Shown here: positions 26,775 through 37,648 of the stretch, piece by piece
Layout: each line of letters opens with the position of its first letter
Numbering within the stretch: the first letter of the stretch is position 1
From: Roseovarius atlanticus
Lineage (GTDB): Bacteria > Pseudomonadota > Alphaproteobacteria > Rhodobacterales > Rhodobacteraceae
Assembly (NCBI RefSeq): GCF_001441615.1
Contig: NZ_LAXJ01000010.1
Span: 62,001 to 126,000 of the forward strand
Length of the DNA: 64,000 nt
Direction of reading: 5' to 3'
Made by a program: the position numbers and the translations under genes
Notes under the pieces: model-generated
What the model saw: only the letters and a program-made list of their open reading frames with translations
Told to the model about the DNA's origin: nothing
Databases searched by the model: none

Positions 26775-27662
26775 ATGCTTCTGCGCCTCGTCCTTCTCGT
26801 CTCGATGCTTGTCCCCGGCCCCGCGCTGGCGACGCCGCCCGACACGATCTGTTCCACCGACAAATGGGGGCCGCCCCTGTGCATCCGCAAGGCGCATTTT
26901 GTCTACGACACCTGCAACGCCATTGAGACCTTCGCCGCCCGCCACGGCCTTGACCCGCATTTCTTCGCCCGCCTGATCTGGCAGGAAAGCCGTTTCGATC
27001 CCAACGCGCTCAGCCCCGCCAACGCCCGCGGCATTGCCCAGTTCATCCCGTCGACGGCCAAGCTGCGCGGCCTCTCGGACCCCTACAACCCTGCCGAGGC
27101 GCTGGAGCATTCGGCGCAGTACCTGGCCGAAATGGCTCGCCGCTACGGGAACCTCGGGCTGGCTGCCATCGGCTATAACGGCGGCGAGCGGCGCGCCGAA
27201 GGGCTGATCGCCGGCACCGGAGGTTTGGCGCAGGAAACCATCGACTACGTTCGCATCATCACCGGCGTCCCCTACCCCAACTGGACCGAAGAGCCCGTGC
27301 CGACACCCGACCTGCGGCTGTCACAAGATCTTCCCTTCGACAAGGCGTGCTTCGATCTGGCCCGCAACCGCCGCATGACCGCGCTCAAGTCCTATCTGCC
27401 CAAGGTCAAGCCTTGGGGCATCCAGATGGCATTCGGCGTCACCAAGAAGGCGTCGCTTGCGAAGTTCAAGGCGCAGACGCGAGCCTGCACCGGCCTGATC
27501 GGTAAAGAGGAACCAGACCTTCTGTTCCAGAAAAGCCGCGCCAGCCCCAAGGGCGGGTACTTCATGGCCCGGCTCGGGCGCGACAGCCGCGACGCGGCGT
27601 GGCGCGACTGCGCGAAATTCAAGAAAGCAGGCTGCATCTGCGCGGTCTATCCCAATGACTGA
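26775..27662 (+). CDS. SLT-family lytic transglycosylase
   Basis: A 295-residue exported protein. The signal peptide ends near ALA/TPP (residue 17). The SLT domain (about 50-160) has the catalytic Glu in LIWQESRFDPNA, followed by GIAQFIPSTAKLRG and AAIGYNGGERR. It should cleave glycan strands with 1,6-anhydro product in the periplasm. A Cys-rich C-terminal extension of about 120 residues (ending CAKFKKAGCICAVYPND) has no family I recognise. It diverges from ftsY across 97 bp. Confidence 0.9.
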   Translation: MLLRLVLLVSMLVPGPALATPPDTICSTDKWGPPLCIRKAHFVYDTCNAIETFAARHGLDPHFFARLIWQESRFDPNALSPANARGIAQFIPSTAKLRGLSDPYNPAEALEHSAQYLAEMARRYGNLGLAAIGYNGGERRAEGLIAGTGGLAQETIDYVRIITGVPYPNWTEEPVPTPDLRLSQDLPFDKACFDLARNRRMTALKSYLPKVKPWGIQMAFGVTKKASLAKFKAQTRACTGLIGKEEPDLLFQKSRASPKGGYFMARLGRDSRDAAWRDCAKFKKAGCICAVYPND

Positions 27663-27830
27663 CCGCGCACCCCCGGCTTACGGATCGCCGGCCAAATCGA
27701 CCGGAAGGAAGATTGCTGCTCCCTTGTCACACTGTCACGCGACTATGCAGCCAACACGACGCCGAAGATTGAGTGAATCGTAATCACCCCCATGTTAAGA
27801 GTGCCCGAGACTGTTCATCCCCGATGCCCC

Positions 27831-28895
27831 ATGAAAGACCTGCGCCTTTTCACCATCGCGACATGCCTGCCCGTCCTGCTGATCGGGCTTGCTGCGGCGT
27901 GGGGCGGCGCCTGGGCGTGGGTGGCTTTGGGATATCTCACGGTGCTGACCTTCCTGATGGACCGCCTGATCGCCGTCGAAGCCGCCAATACCGACCCCGA
28001 CGCCGAGTTTCCCGCCGCCGACACGCTGCTGGCGGTGCTTGGCGTGGCGCATTTCGGCCTTTACGCTTCCGCGCTCTGGGCCATCGCGGGGCCGTCCGGT
28101 CTCTCTGGGCTGGAACGGTTCCTCACCGGCTTTGCCACGGGGCTTTTCTTCGGGCAGATTTCGCACCCGGTCGCCCATGAGCTCATTCACCGCACCGCCC
28201 GCCCTCTGCGCTTTTTGGGCCGGCTGATCTACACGTCGCTGCTGGTCGGCCACCACGCCAGCGCGCATCTGCGCGTGCACCACGTCCATGTCGGCAGCGA
28301 TGCCGACCCCAACAGCGCAAGACCCGGCGAAGGCTTCTATCGCTACGCCCTGAGGGCCAGCGCGGGGTCTTTTCGGGCGGGACTCGCGGCTGAAAATCGC
28401 CTGCGGGCCGGCCGCAAGCCCGCCTGGACACATCCCTATGTGCTCTACCTGGGCGGCGCCGCGGGCCTGATCCTCGGCGCGCTATTCCTTGGTGGTCCCA
28501 AGGCCCTGGCCACGGTTGCAGCACTTTCGCTCTATGCGCAGATGCAGATCCTGCTGTCCGATTACGTTCAGCATTACGGCCTGCGCCGCGCCACCCTGCC
28601 CGATGGCCGGATCGAGCCTGTGGGGCCGCAGCATTCATGGAACACGCCCCACTGGTTCTCGTCCGCGCTCATGCTCAATGCACCACGCCACTCGGATCAT
28701 CATGTCACACCCTCGCGCGGCTACCCGGCGCTGCAACTTGACCGCGACACCATGCCAATGCTGCCGCTGCCACTTCCACTGATGGCCACCATCGCGCTTT
28801 TCCCAACGCTCTGGCGAAGGATGATGGATCGCCGCTGCGCCCGGTGGCGGGATCGCGCCCGCGTGACCACGGCCACCCCCATGCCCGGCGAATAG
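27831..28895 (+). CDS. alkB: AlkB-type membrane alkane hydroxylase / fatty acid desaturase superfamily
   Basis: A 354-residue inner-membrane di-iron enzyme. All the His clusters are present: HPVAHELIHR, GHHASAHLRVHHVHVG, LSDYVQHYGLRR and NAPRHSDHHV, in the AlkB order, with about six hydrophobic helices. AlkB hydroxylates the terminal carbon of n-alkanes with O2 and rubredoxin; no rubredoxin gene is adjacent. The start MKDLRLFT at 27831 is preferred over an ATG 13 codons earlier. The true substrate may be another alkyl compound. Confidence 0.85.
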   Translation: MKDLRLFTIATCLPVLLIGLAAAWGGAWAWVALGYLTVLTFLMDRLIAVEAANTDPDAEFPAADTLLAVLGVAHFGLYASALWAIAGPSGLSGLERFLTGFATGLFFGQISHPVAHELIHRTARPLRFLGRLIYTSLLVGHHASAHLRVHHVHVGSDADPNSARPGEGFYRYALRASAGSFRAGLAAENRLRAGRKPAWTHPYVLYLGGAAGLILGALFLGGPKALATVAALSLYAQMQILLSDYVQHYGLRRATLPDGRIEPVGPQHSWNTPHWFSSALMLNAPRHSDHHVTPSRGYPALQLDRDTMPMLPLPLPLMATIALFPTLWRRMMDRRCARWRDRARVTTATPMPGE

Positions 28896-28934
28896 CCCGT
28901 GGCCCTCGTCAACCGTATCTGTCAGGATCGCGCC

Positions 28935-29330
28935 ATGCGCCTCTTTGCTTTTCTGCCCTTGATCGTTGTCCCCTGCGCCACTGCCGCGCAAGATTACATG
29001 TCCGCGGCGGAGTTTGACGCCTACACGCGCGGCAAAACCTTCTATTATGGCGCCCAGGGGGCCCCGTATGGCGGCGAGGAATATCTCGAGAACCGCCGCG
29101 TGCGCTGGTCTTTCCTCGACGGCCGCTGCCAGGAGGGCGAATGGTACGAGGACGACGGCCTGATCTGTTTCGTCTATGAAGACAAACCCGATCCGCAATG
29201 CTGGAGCTTTCAGCGGTCGGGTGGCGGTCTCCTGGCGCAATTCGAAAACGACCCGGCCCAAACCCAGCTATACGAGATGGAACAGACCGGAGAGCCGCTT
29301 CACTGCCTCGGCCCGGAAATCGGCGTCTAA
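28935..29330 (+). CDS. hypothetical exported protein
   Basis: A 131-residue protein with a signal peptide (MRLFAFLPLIVVPCATAA/QD). The mature part has YTRGKTFYYGAQGAPYGGEE, then RRVRWSFLDGRCQEGEWYED and a paired-Cys region ending in HCLGPEIGV. The pattern of aromatic, Gly and Cys residues recalls small periplasmic proteins common in this order, but no named family was assigned. It lies 39 bp after alkB on the same strand and ends seven bases from the convergent xseA. Confidence 0.75.
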   Translation: MRLFAFLPLIVVPCATAAQDYMSAAEFDAYTRGKTFYYGAQGAPYGGEEYLENRRVRWSFLDGRCQEGEWYEDDGLICFVYEDKPDPQCWSFQRSGGGLLAQFENDPAQTQLYEMEQTGEPLHCLGPEIGV

Positions 29331-29337
29331 GCCGGCG

Positions 29338-30864
29338 CTAGAACAAGCTGCCCTGCTCGGGCGGCGACTTCTTTGCCTTCGGGGCGGGTTTCGGCTTCGG
29401 CTCGGGGCCGCCCGACTGCGGCGGGCTTGCGGCGGCATCGCCTCCGCCGACCGACAGTTTGCCATCGGCGAACTCGATCTCAAGCGCGCTGGCCGCCTGT
29501 GCCGCATCTTTCGTCGTCACCAGCGCCCCGTCGCCGCGCACCACGGCATAGCCCCGCGCCAGCGTCGCCTTGTAGCCCAGCGTTTCCCGCAGGCGATCCT
29601 GCGCCGCCAGCCTGTCGCGCCAGATGCCGATCTGCCGCACGCCCACGTTCGACAGACGCCCGGTGATACGGTCAAAATCTGCGCGCTTCTGGTTGATGTC
29701 GCGCTGCAAGGTACGCGTGTTCATCCGTGCCGCCAGCGACGCAAACCCGTCCCGCCGGTTCCGCACCCGCTCGCGCAGCATTCCTGGCCGCAGCGCCCCG
29801 GCTTTCTCCGACAGCTTCACCTGCCGCACCTGGATCGACGCGCGCAGCGCACCGGGCAGCTTGTCGGCCATCCCGTCCAGCCTCTGGCGCGGCCCCTCCA
29901 GCAGGGCATCCCCGCGCGGCAATGCCCGGCTGAGGTCGCGCAGCCGTTGCTGCCGCGCCGTCACCTGGCCCTTGAGCGCCTGCAACAGCCGCCCTTCCTG
30001 TCCATCCAGCCATGCCAGCAGGTCCAGTCGCACCGGCACGGCCAGTTCGGCCGCCGCCGTGGGCGTGGGTGCCCGCTTGTCCGATGCAAAGTCGATCAGC
30101 GTGGTGTCTGTTTCGTGGCCAACGGCGGAAATCAACGGGATCTCGGATGCCGCCGCAGCCCGCACCACCGATTCCTCGTTGAACCCCCACAAATCCTCAA
30201 TGCTCCCGCCGCCGCGCGCCACGATCAGCAGATCGGGCCGCGGCAGCGCGCCGCCCGGCGTCATCGCGTTGAAGCCTTGAATGGCCCGCGTTACCTCGGG
30301 CGCACATTTCTCGCCCTGCACGGCCACGGGCCAGATCAGCACCTTGCGCGGAAACCTGTCACGCAGACGGTGCAGGATATCCCGGATCACTGCGCCCGAA
30401 GGCGAAGTCACAACCCCGATCACCTCGGGCAGATATGGCAACGGTTTCTTGCGCTCGGGCGCGAACAAGCCCTCGCCTGCCAGTGCCTTGCGCCGGGCCT
30501 CCAGCATGGCCATCAGGGCGCCCATGCCCGCCGGCTTGATATCCTCGATCACGATCTGGTAACGGGATTGTCCTGGGAAGGTAGTCAGCCGGCCCGTCGC
30601 CACGACCTCCATGCCCTCTTCGGGTTGTACCGCCAGCCGACCTGCCACACCTTTCCAGATCACCCCGGCCAGAACCGAGCGATCGTCCTTCAAGTCCATG
30701 TAGATGTGACCAGAGCGAGGCCGGCTCACACGCCCCACCTCGCCCTTGACGCGCACGTGGGAAAACTCTCCCTCGATCACGCGTTTGATGACCCCCGAAA
30801 GGTCAGAAACCGAGAATTCGGGGGCGTTTTCGCCCGGGGCGGGATCGTCGATGAGGTCCGACAT
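29338..30864 (-). CDS. xseA: exodeoxyribonuclease VII large subunit
   Basis: A 508-residue XseA, the catalytic subunit of the ATP-independent single-strand exonuclease. The N-terminal OB fold (HVRVKGEVGRVSRPRSGHIY), the catalytic core (GVVTSPSGAVIRDILHRL; LPRPDLLIVARGGGSIEDLW; SAVGHETDTTLIDFASD) and the coiled-coil C-terminal part are all visible. The last about 35 residues form a Pro/Lys-rich tail. The ATG at 30864 is chosen. It is 38 bp downstream of the DJ-1/PfpI gene; xseB is not in the window. Confidence 0.95.
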   Translation of the reverse strand: MSDLIDDPAPGENAPEFSVSDLSGVIKRVIEGEFSHVRVKGEVGRVSRPRSGHIYMDLKDDRSVLAGVIWKGVAGRLAVQPEEGMEVVATGRLTTFPGQSRYQIVIEDIKPAGMGALMAMLEARRKALAGEGLFAPERKKPLPYLPEVIGVVTSPSGAVIRDILHRLRDRFPRKVLIWPVAVQGEKCAPEVTRAIQGFNAMTPGGALPRPDLLIVARGGGSIEDLWGFNEESVVRAAAASEIPLISAVGHETDTTLIDFASDKRAPTPTAAAELAVPVRLDLLAWLDGQEGRLLQALKGQVTARQQRLRDLSRALPRGDALLEGPRQRLDGMADKLPGALRASIQVRQVKLSEKAGALRPGMLRERVRNRRDGFASLAARMNTRTLQRDINQKRADFDRITGRLSNVGVRQIGIWRDRLAAQDRLRETLGYKATLARGYAVVRGDGALVTTKDAAQAASALEIEFADGKLSVGGGDAAASPPQSGGPEPKPKPAPKAKKSPPEQGSLF

Positions 30865-30902
30865 GACCACATCTTTGACGCATCCCGCCCCGGTTGGAAA
30901 GA

Positions 30903-31463
30903 TCAGGCAGCACGACTTTCGTGGCGGCCTTCACAAATTTCCTCTATCACCTTGCCGCAGAAGTTGGGCAGGTCGTCCGGATTGCGGCTGGTGACCACGC
31001 CTTTATCGACCACGACCGGGCTGTCTTCCCATTTCGCACCCGCATTCTCCATATCCGTGCGAATCGAATGGTAGGACGTCAGGTGCAACCCGTCGGCGAT
31101 GCCTGCCTCGGCCAGAAGCCACGGCGCGTGGCAGATGGCGGCAATGGGTTTCTTGGCGTCGAAGATCGCCTTGATGAACTTCACGGCGCTCTTGTCGGTG
31201 CGCAGGATATCGGGGTTGATTTGGCCGCCGGGCAAAACCAGTGCGTCGTAGTCGTCGGCGCTGACCGCGTCGAGCGTCTTGTCGACGCTGACCGACCGGC
31301 CCCAGTCATCGTCATCCCAGCCGCGGATCTTGCCCGCTTTGAGCGACACGATGTGCACTTCGGCTCCTTCGCTCAGCAGCGCATCTCGCGGCTTTTCAAG
31401 CTCCGATTGTTCATAGCCGTCGGTGGCCAGTATCGCGACTCTTCGGTTCGACAGTTTCGGCAT
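30903..31463 (-). CDS. DJ-1/PfpI-family protein (YhbO-type)
   Basis: A 186-residue class I glutamine amidotransferase-like fold protein. The nucleophile elbow is AAICHAPWLLAEAG (Cys111), with the partner Glu in TDGYEQSEL and the following YDALVLPGGQINPD. This is the PfpI/YhbO subgroup, variously reported as protease, glyoxalase or protein deglycase; the exact activity is disputed. It lies upstream of xseA on the same strand and diverges from purD. Confidence 0.92.
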   Translation of the reverse strand: MPKLSNRRVAILATDGYEQSELEKPRDALLSEGAEVHIVSLKAGKIRGWDDDDWGRSVSVDKTLDAVSADDYDALVLPGGQINPDILRTDKSAVKFIKAIFDAKKPIAAICHAPWLLAEAGIADGLHLTSYHSIRTDMENAGAKWEDSPVVVDKGVVTSRNPDDLPNFCGKVIEEICEGRHESRAA

Positions 31464-31600
31464 TTTTCTACTCCTTCATCACTCAATCACACTACGCTCT
31501 TGCAACGCCCCTCCGCCTGATCCGTTCCCGCGACAGGCGGTCGCTTGCCACCAGCGGGCGCACCGCTTAAGCAATCGGCAAATTCCAAGGGAGCGGTGCC

Positions 31601-32866
31601 ATGAATATCCTCATTCTCGGCGGCGGCGGGCGCGAACACGCGCTGGCCTGGGCGGTGATGCAGAACCCCAAATGCGACAAGCTGATCGTTGCGCCGGGCA
31701 ATGCAGGCATCGCCCAGATCGCCGAATGCGCGTCGCTCGACATAGAAAACGGCGCGGCAGTGGTGAATTTTTGCGAAGCCAACGCCATAGAGTTCATCAT
31801 CATCGGCCCTGAGGCCCCGCTGGCCGCGGGCGTGGGCGACCGGCTGCACGACGCGGGCTTTCTGGTGTTCGGTCCGTCACAGGCGGCGGCGCAACTGGAA
31901 GCCTCCAAAAGCTTCACCAAGGAAATCTGCGACGCCGCGAACGCCCCCACCGCCGCTTACGGCCACTTTTCCGAGCCGCAGGCCGCGAAGGATTACGTGA
32001 CGGCGCAGGGCGCCCCCATCGTGGTCAAGGCCGACGGGCTGGCCGCCGGGAAGGGCGTGATCATCGCCCAGACGGTGGACGAGGCGCACGCCGCCATCGA
32101 CGAAATGTTCGGCGGCAGCTTCGGCAGCGCCGGCGCCGAGGTGGTGATCGAGGAATTCATGGACGGCGAAGAGGCATCCTTCTTCGTGCTCTGCGACGGC
32201 CAGACCGCCCTGCCCGTGGGCACCGCGCAGGACCACAAGCGCGTGGGCGAAGGCGACACCGGTCCCAACACCGGCGGCATGGGCGCCTATTCTCCTGCCC
32301 CCGTGCTGACCGACGCCGTGGCCGAAAAGGCGCTGGAGGAGATCATCCGCCCCACCCTGCGCGTCATGGCCGAGCGCGAGATGCCTTACCAGGGCGTGCT
32401 CTATGCCGGGCTGATGATCAAGGATGGCCAGCCGCGCCTTGTGGAATACAACGTGCGCTTCGGCGACCCGGAATGCCAGGTGCTGATGCTGCGGCTGGGC
32501 GCGCAGGCGCTGGACCTGATGCAGGCCGCTGCCGAGGAACGCCTGCACCAGGTCGAGGCGAACTGGGCCGACGATCATGCCCTGACGGTGGTGATGGCCG
32601 CGGAGGGTTATCCCGGCACCTACGAGAAAGGCAGCATCATCAAGGGGTTGGACGACTGTCCTGAAGACAGTTTTCACATGGTGTTCCACGCCGGCACCGG
32701 TGAAAAGGACGGAAAGATCACCGCCACGGGCGGCCGGGTGCTGAACGTCACAGCGCGGGGCACGACGCTCCGCGAGGCGGCCGACCGCGCTTACGCAATG
32801 GTCGACCGGATCGACTGGCCCGAGGGGTTCTGTCGGCGCGATATCGGCTGGCGGGCGCTGGACTGA
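31601..32866 (+). CDS. purD: phosphoribosylamine-glycine ligase
   Basis: A 421-residue GAR synthetase of de novo purine synthesis, joining phosphoribosylamine and glycine with ATP. MNILILGGGGREHALAWAV is the family start; ATP-grasp blocks include VVKADGLAAGKGVIIAQT, HKRVGEGDTGPNTGGMGAYS and VEYNVRFGDPECQ. Length is normal. AAGGGAG precedes the start. It is separated by a repeat-rich gap from the convergent ferredoxin gene. Confidence 0.97.
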   Translation: MNILILGGGGREHALAWAVMQNPKCDKLIVAPGNAGIAQIAECASLDIENGAAVVNFCEANAIEFIIIGPEAPLAAGVGDRLHDAGFLVFGPSQAAAQLEASKSFTKEICDAANAPTAAYGHFSEPQAAKDYVTAQGAPIVVKADGLAAGKGVIIAQTVDEAHAAIDEMFGGSFGSAGAEVVIEEFMDGEEASFFVLCDGQTALPVGTAQDHKRVGEGDTGPNTGGMGAYSPAPVLTDAVAEKALEEIIRPTLRVMAEREMPYQGVLYAGLMIKDGQPRLVEYNVRFGDPECQVLMLRLGAQALDLMQAAAEERLHQVEANWADDHALTVVMAAEGYPGTYEKGSIIKGLDDCPEDSFHMVFHAGTGEKDGKITATGGRVLNVTARGTTLREAADRAYAMVDRIDWPEGFCRRDIGWRALD

Positions 32867-32900
32867 GTTTCGGATCCCGCTGCGCGCGCTCCGACCGATG

Positions 32901-32990
32901 CGAGGGCCAGGCCCCGCACGCGGGTTCAAGTGGGGGCCAGCCCCCGCACGCGGGTTCAAGCGGGGGCCAGCCCCCGCACCCCCGGGATAT
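32901..32990. repeat. three 30-bp tandem repeats with a CCCGGGATATTT tail
   Basis: Copies at 32901-32930, 32931-32960 and 32961-32990 share a GGGGGCCAGCCCCC palindrome, then GCACGCGGGTTCAAG in the first two; the third instead runs into CACCCCCGGGATATTT and ACGGCCAGAGGAAG. The tail resembles an intergenic element I recall as frequent in Rhodobacterales. It lies between the convergent purD and ferredoxin genes and may act as a terminator in both directions. Confidence 0.75.
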
Positions 32991-33013
32991 TTACGGCCAG
33001 AGGAAGCGGCAGG

Positions 33014-34428
<1,415 letters not shown>

Positions 34429-34486
34429 TCGGGCTTCGTTAACCGGGCGTTTACCTAATTTAACCACTCTGAACGCGTGAGGTGCC

Positions 34487-35149
34487 ATGCCGCTCAAACG
34501 CGTTGTCATTCCCGTTCTGCTGATCTTCAGTGCCGCGCCGGCGCTGGCGGGGCCCTGGATGCGCGGAGAGGATGAAACTTTTCTGAGCTATTCCATCGAG
34601 ACCGACCTCGAGAACGGCATCTCCGATGGCAGCGGGTTCTACGGCTCGCTTTATGCCGAACACGGTCTGACGAAGCGCCTGACCGTCGGCCTCGATGCAG
34701 GCGGCCATGAAGACGACATGTCCAAGGCCATTGCGTTTTTTCGCTGGCCCGTCAGTGCCGCGGACCGCAACCTGCGCGTCAGCGCCGAGTTCGGACTTGG
34801 CATGGCCCGCGAAGACTTCGCGCTGCGCCCCGGCATCAGCGTCGGCCATGGGCTGCAACTGGGGGACATGCCCGGCTGGGTCAGCGTCGACAGTCGGGCG
34901 ATCATCATCGGCAGTTTCGATGGCGCGCTGGAAACCGACATCACCTTCGGGCTCAGCCCCAGCCCCGACTCCAAGCTCGTCCTGCAACTACAGACGGGCA
35001 TCCCGACGCAAAGCGATCCCTACGCCAAGCTGGCGCCCTCCTACGTGCACCGCATCGCACCCGGCTACCACATCGAGGTCGGCGTGGTGGCCGGGGTGGC
35101 AGAGGCCGATGATTTCAAGCTGAAGCTCGGCCTCTGGCACCAGTTCTGA
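34487..35149 (+). CDS. probable outer-membrane beta-barrel protein
   Basis: 220 residues with a signal peptide (ending ALA/GPW, residue 21). The mature sequence alternates hydrophobic and polar residues in strand-length blocks (SLYAEHGLTKRLTVGLDAG, NLRVSAEFGLGMA, YHIEVGVVAGVAEADDF) and ends in LKLGLWHQF with the terminal Phe typical of barrels. This supports an outer-membrane barrel of roughly 10-12 strands; the function is unknown. It follows the lipoprotein gene by 58 bp and may share its transcript. Confidence 0.75.
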   Translation: MPLKRVVIPVLLIFSAAPALAGPWMRGEDETFLSYSIETDLENGISDGSGFYGSLYAEHGLTKRLTVGLDAGGHEDDMSKAIAFFRWPVSAADRNLRVSAEFGLGMAREDFALRPGISVGHGLQLGDMPGWVSVDSRAIIIGSFDGALETDITFGLSPSPDSKLVLQLQTGIPTQSDPYAKLAPSYVHRIAPGYHIEVGVVAGVAEADDFKLKLGLWHQF

Positions 35150-35174
35150 ATCGTTGCGCGACAGCTTTCGTGCG

Positions 35175-37469
35175 TCAGATCAGATCGTCGATCCGGACCC
35201 GCATGGTGACCGTCCCGCTGACCGCCTTTTCCCAGCGCAGGTTGACCTGGTCCTTGTTCGGTCCTTCCTTGCCGTCATAGTAGGGTATGCCGAAATACGC
35301 GTCGCCATTGGCTTCGCGGATCGGACCTTCGGGCACGATCGCTTCGACAGTCTGCGCCCAGGCCTCGAAGGGCAGCTTGGGATGCGGCGACACCACCCAC
35401 GTCTTCTGAGCGCTCGCCTCGGTGTGTTGCAGCACCAGCGGATTCTCCACCTGGATGTTGACGTTGAAATACGCGTTGTCCTCGAAGCGGATGTTGCGGA
35501 ACCGCTCGAAATTTAGGGTCGCAAAGCTGGTGTCGATGCCCTCGAACCGGTCGATCGGCCCGTCGATCAACCGCACCGTGTTACCCGTCACCGTCAGCCC
35601 GTTGATGAAATGTCCCGGTCCATAGGGCTTCACCGACAGGAAGTTGAACGAGGGCGCGGTGCTCTGGCTCAGAAACACGTTGCTGGTGATCGACAGCGCG
35701 CTGAACGAGAATTCGCTCGAGAAATCGGGCGCTTCGTCATACTCGTTGGTCCATTCGATAGACCCGTCGCAGATATAATTGCCGGTGAACGTACCCCGGT
35801 TGTTGGTCCGCGCCATCACGAAGATCGCGCTGCGCGGCCCTGGATCAGCGCCGTCTCCCTGAAAGCAATGGTTGCCCATGATCACGCTCGACGAGCCCGC
35901 AAGGATCGCGAAATGCCGGAAGAAGTTGCAGCGGCAGTTGCGGATCTTGATGTCGTTGCCGTTGCAATTGACCCCGATCGTCGTCCGGTTCGGCACCAGG
36001 ATTGGACTTTCCCGCGACAAGAACTGGCAGCGGTCGATCATCATGCCCTGGTCGCCCTCACCGTGGCTGGTGATGCCCCGGTCGCGCGGCTGGGTAAAAA
36101 AGCAGTCGCGGAAATGGATGGCCGATCCGGCGGGCGGCAGCAGAACGGCACTGCAATCGCCGCCGCACTGGAACTCGATATTCGACACGGCGAATTTCGA
36201 GATCTGGGCGAAGCCACTGAAATCCCACATATACTTGAACCGCCTGAACGTATAGTTCTGGGTGCCTTCGGCATCATAAAGCGGCTGGCTCAGCGTCACG
36301 GTCTGCGCGCCCACGTTCTTGTCGCGCACGTAAACCTCGCGCCCCACCCCGTTGCCGGTGACCAACGATCCGATCTGGATGTTGGCCACATTCGCCACGT
36401 TGGTCAGGCGCTTGTTGTCGTTGGCGCTATAGGTGGCTTGAGAGGTGACAGTATCGGTGTCCCAGTTCGGCCCCGGAAAGACCGAGAACTGCGCGTTCTT
36501 GATCACGTGCCGCGTCTTGTAGACCGTCCGGTTGGGCACGGCGGCCTGCATGTCCACGGGTTCGCGCAGGGCCACCTTGCGCCCTTTCATGTCCAGTTCG
36601 ACATGGCCCGGGTTGTTCAGCAGCGCCTGGTAGGCTTTCTTGAACGCCATCTCGGTGTCACCACCGAACGCGTCGACATACTTGGAAAAGTCGAAATCAT
36701 TGACCAGTTCGAAGATCTTGTCGACGGGCATGGTCACCTCGCCTTCAAAGCTGACCTTGCTTTGCATGGTCAGGCTGTCGGCAAGATAGTAGGTGCCCGC
36801 CGGCACCAGCACCGTGCGCCCGTTGGCCGCGGCGTCCGCCGCCTCGAAGGCCGGCAGGTCGTTGGTGCTGCCATCGCCAAGCGCGCCGTAGTCACGCACG
36901 TCTACCAGTCCCACAAGATCGCGCAGGAAAACGTTGGTCACATCCTCGATCCGAATGTCGTCGATCCGCAGCACCCCGCCATTCGGCCCGGTCAGGTCGA
37001 TACCGAAATGACCGTAGAGCGGTTGGGTCCCCCAGACCATGTCGACCCCGCCGCGGTTGCCGCTGCCGACGATAGCCGTGACCACGACCACCTCGCCGTA
37101 ATTCGTCAACGTCACGCCGGGGCCTGTTTCGGTCAAACCGGTCACGTGGCTTCCGCCCGGCCCGCCGGCCCAGGCCGCCACCCGCACCGTGGGCAGGTTG
37201 CCCGCCAACGCCTTCACCCGCGCGGTGATCTGCAAGTAACACCCCGGCAGGATCGGCGTCTCGCCCATGTAGCGCAGCCGTTGTATGGCTTGCGTCTTCT
37301 GCATCTCCAGCGCCCCGCCGAAATCCTGGTCTGCGGGGACCAAGGCGGCATTGGCCGCGTTGTCGTAGGTGTCCGAGCCCGGCGTGCCATCCTCCCTCGA
37401 CCAGACGTCCAGCCCGTTCGCGAAGGCCGGCGGCATGAAGACGATGCCATCGGTAATTGCCTTGTTCAT
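35175..37469 (-). CDS. pectate-lyase-superfamily / GH28-related beta-helix protein
   Basis: A 764-residue protein. Residues about 1-190 look like a carbohydrate-binding-type jelly roll (ANGLDVWSREDGTPGSDTYD, then LQITARVKALAG and GVLRIDDIRIEDV). VDVRDYGALGDGSTNDLPAF starts the pectate-lyase-superfamily module at about 195, after which a right-handed beta-helix of N/C/G-rich rungs runs to about 650. A short C-terminal beta region follows. There is no signal peptide. The layout recalls phage tail spikes and surface glycan enzymes. The substrate is unknown, and no phage gene is nearby. Confidence 0.75.
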   Translation of the reverse strand: MNKAITDGIVFMPPAFANGLDVWSREDGTPGSDTYDNAANAALVPADQDFGGALEMQKTQAIQRLRYMGETPILPGCYLQITARVKALAGNLPTVRVAAWAGGPGGSHVTGLTETGPGVTLTNYGEVVVVTAIVGSGNRGGVDMVWGTQPLYGHFGIDLTGPNGGVLRIDDIRIEDVTNVFLRDLVGLVDVRDYGALGDGSTNDLPAFEAADAAANGRTVLVPAGTYYLADSLTMQSKVSFEGEVTMPVDKIFELVNDFDFSKYVDAFGGDTEMAFKKAYQALLNNPGHVELDMKGRKVALREPVDMQAAVPNRTVYKTRHVIKNAQFSVFPGPNWDTDTVTSQATYSANDNKRLTNVANVANIQIGSLVTGNGVGREVYVRDKNVGAQTVTLSQPLYDAEGTQNYTFRRFKYMWDFSGFAQISKFAVSNIEFQCGGDCSAVLLPPAGSAIHFRDCFFTQPRDRGITSHGEGDQGMMIDRCQFLSRESPILVPNRTTIGVNCNGNDIKIRNCRCNFFRHFAILAGSSSVIMGNHCFQGDGADPGPRSAIFVMARTNNRGTFTGNYICDGSIEWTNEYDEAPDFSSEFSFSALSITSNVFLSQSTAPSFNFLSVKPYGPGHFINGLTVTGNTVRLIDGPIDRFEGIDTSFATLNFERFRNIRFEDNAYFNVNIQVENPLVLQHTEASAQKTWVVSPHPKLPFEAWAQTVEAIVPEGPIREANGDAYFGIPYYDGKEGPNKDQVNLRWEKAVSGTVTMRVRIDDLI

Positions 37470-37648
37470 GAATTTCCCTTTCCGCGCCAGGGGCCTCGGT
37501 CCCCTGCCGTCACGTGATTGCCAGCCATGGGCGCGAAACGGTGCGCACCCGGGCTTCGGGAAATATCAACGAGGGGTTAACGGGCTCTCAGGCCACCGTG
37601 ACGGTGCCTAAGCTTGTCGGCCTGCGCCAATGGCAGTGTGAATTCCGC

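Noticed and set aside
32901-32990. Possible CRISPR array
   Set aside because: The units are directly tandem with no spacers and no cas genes are present.
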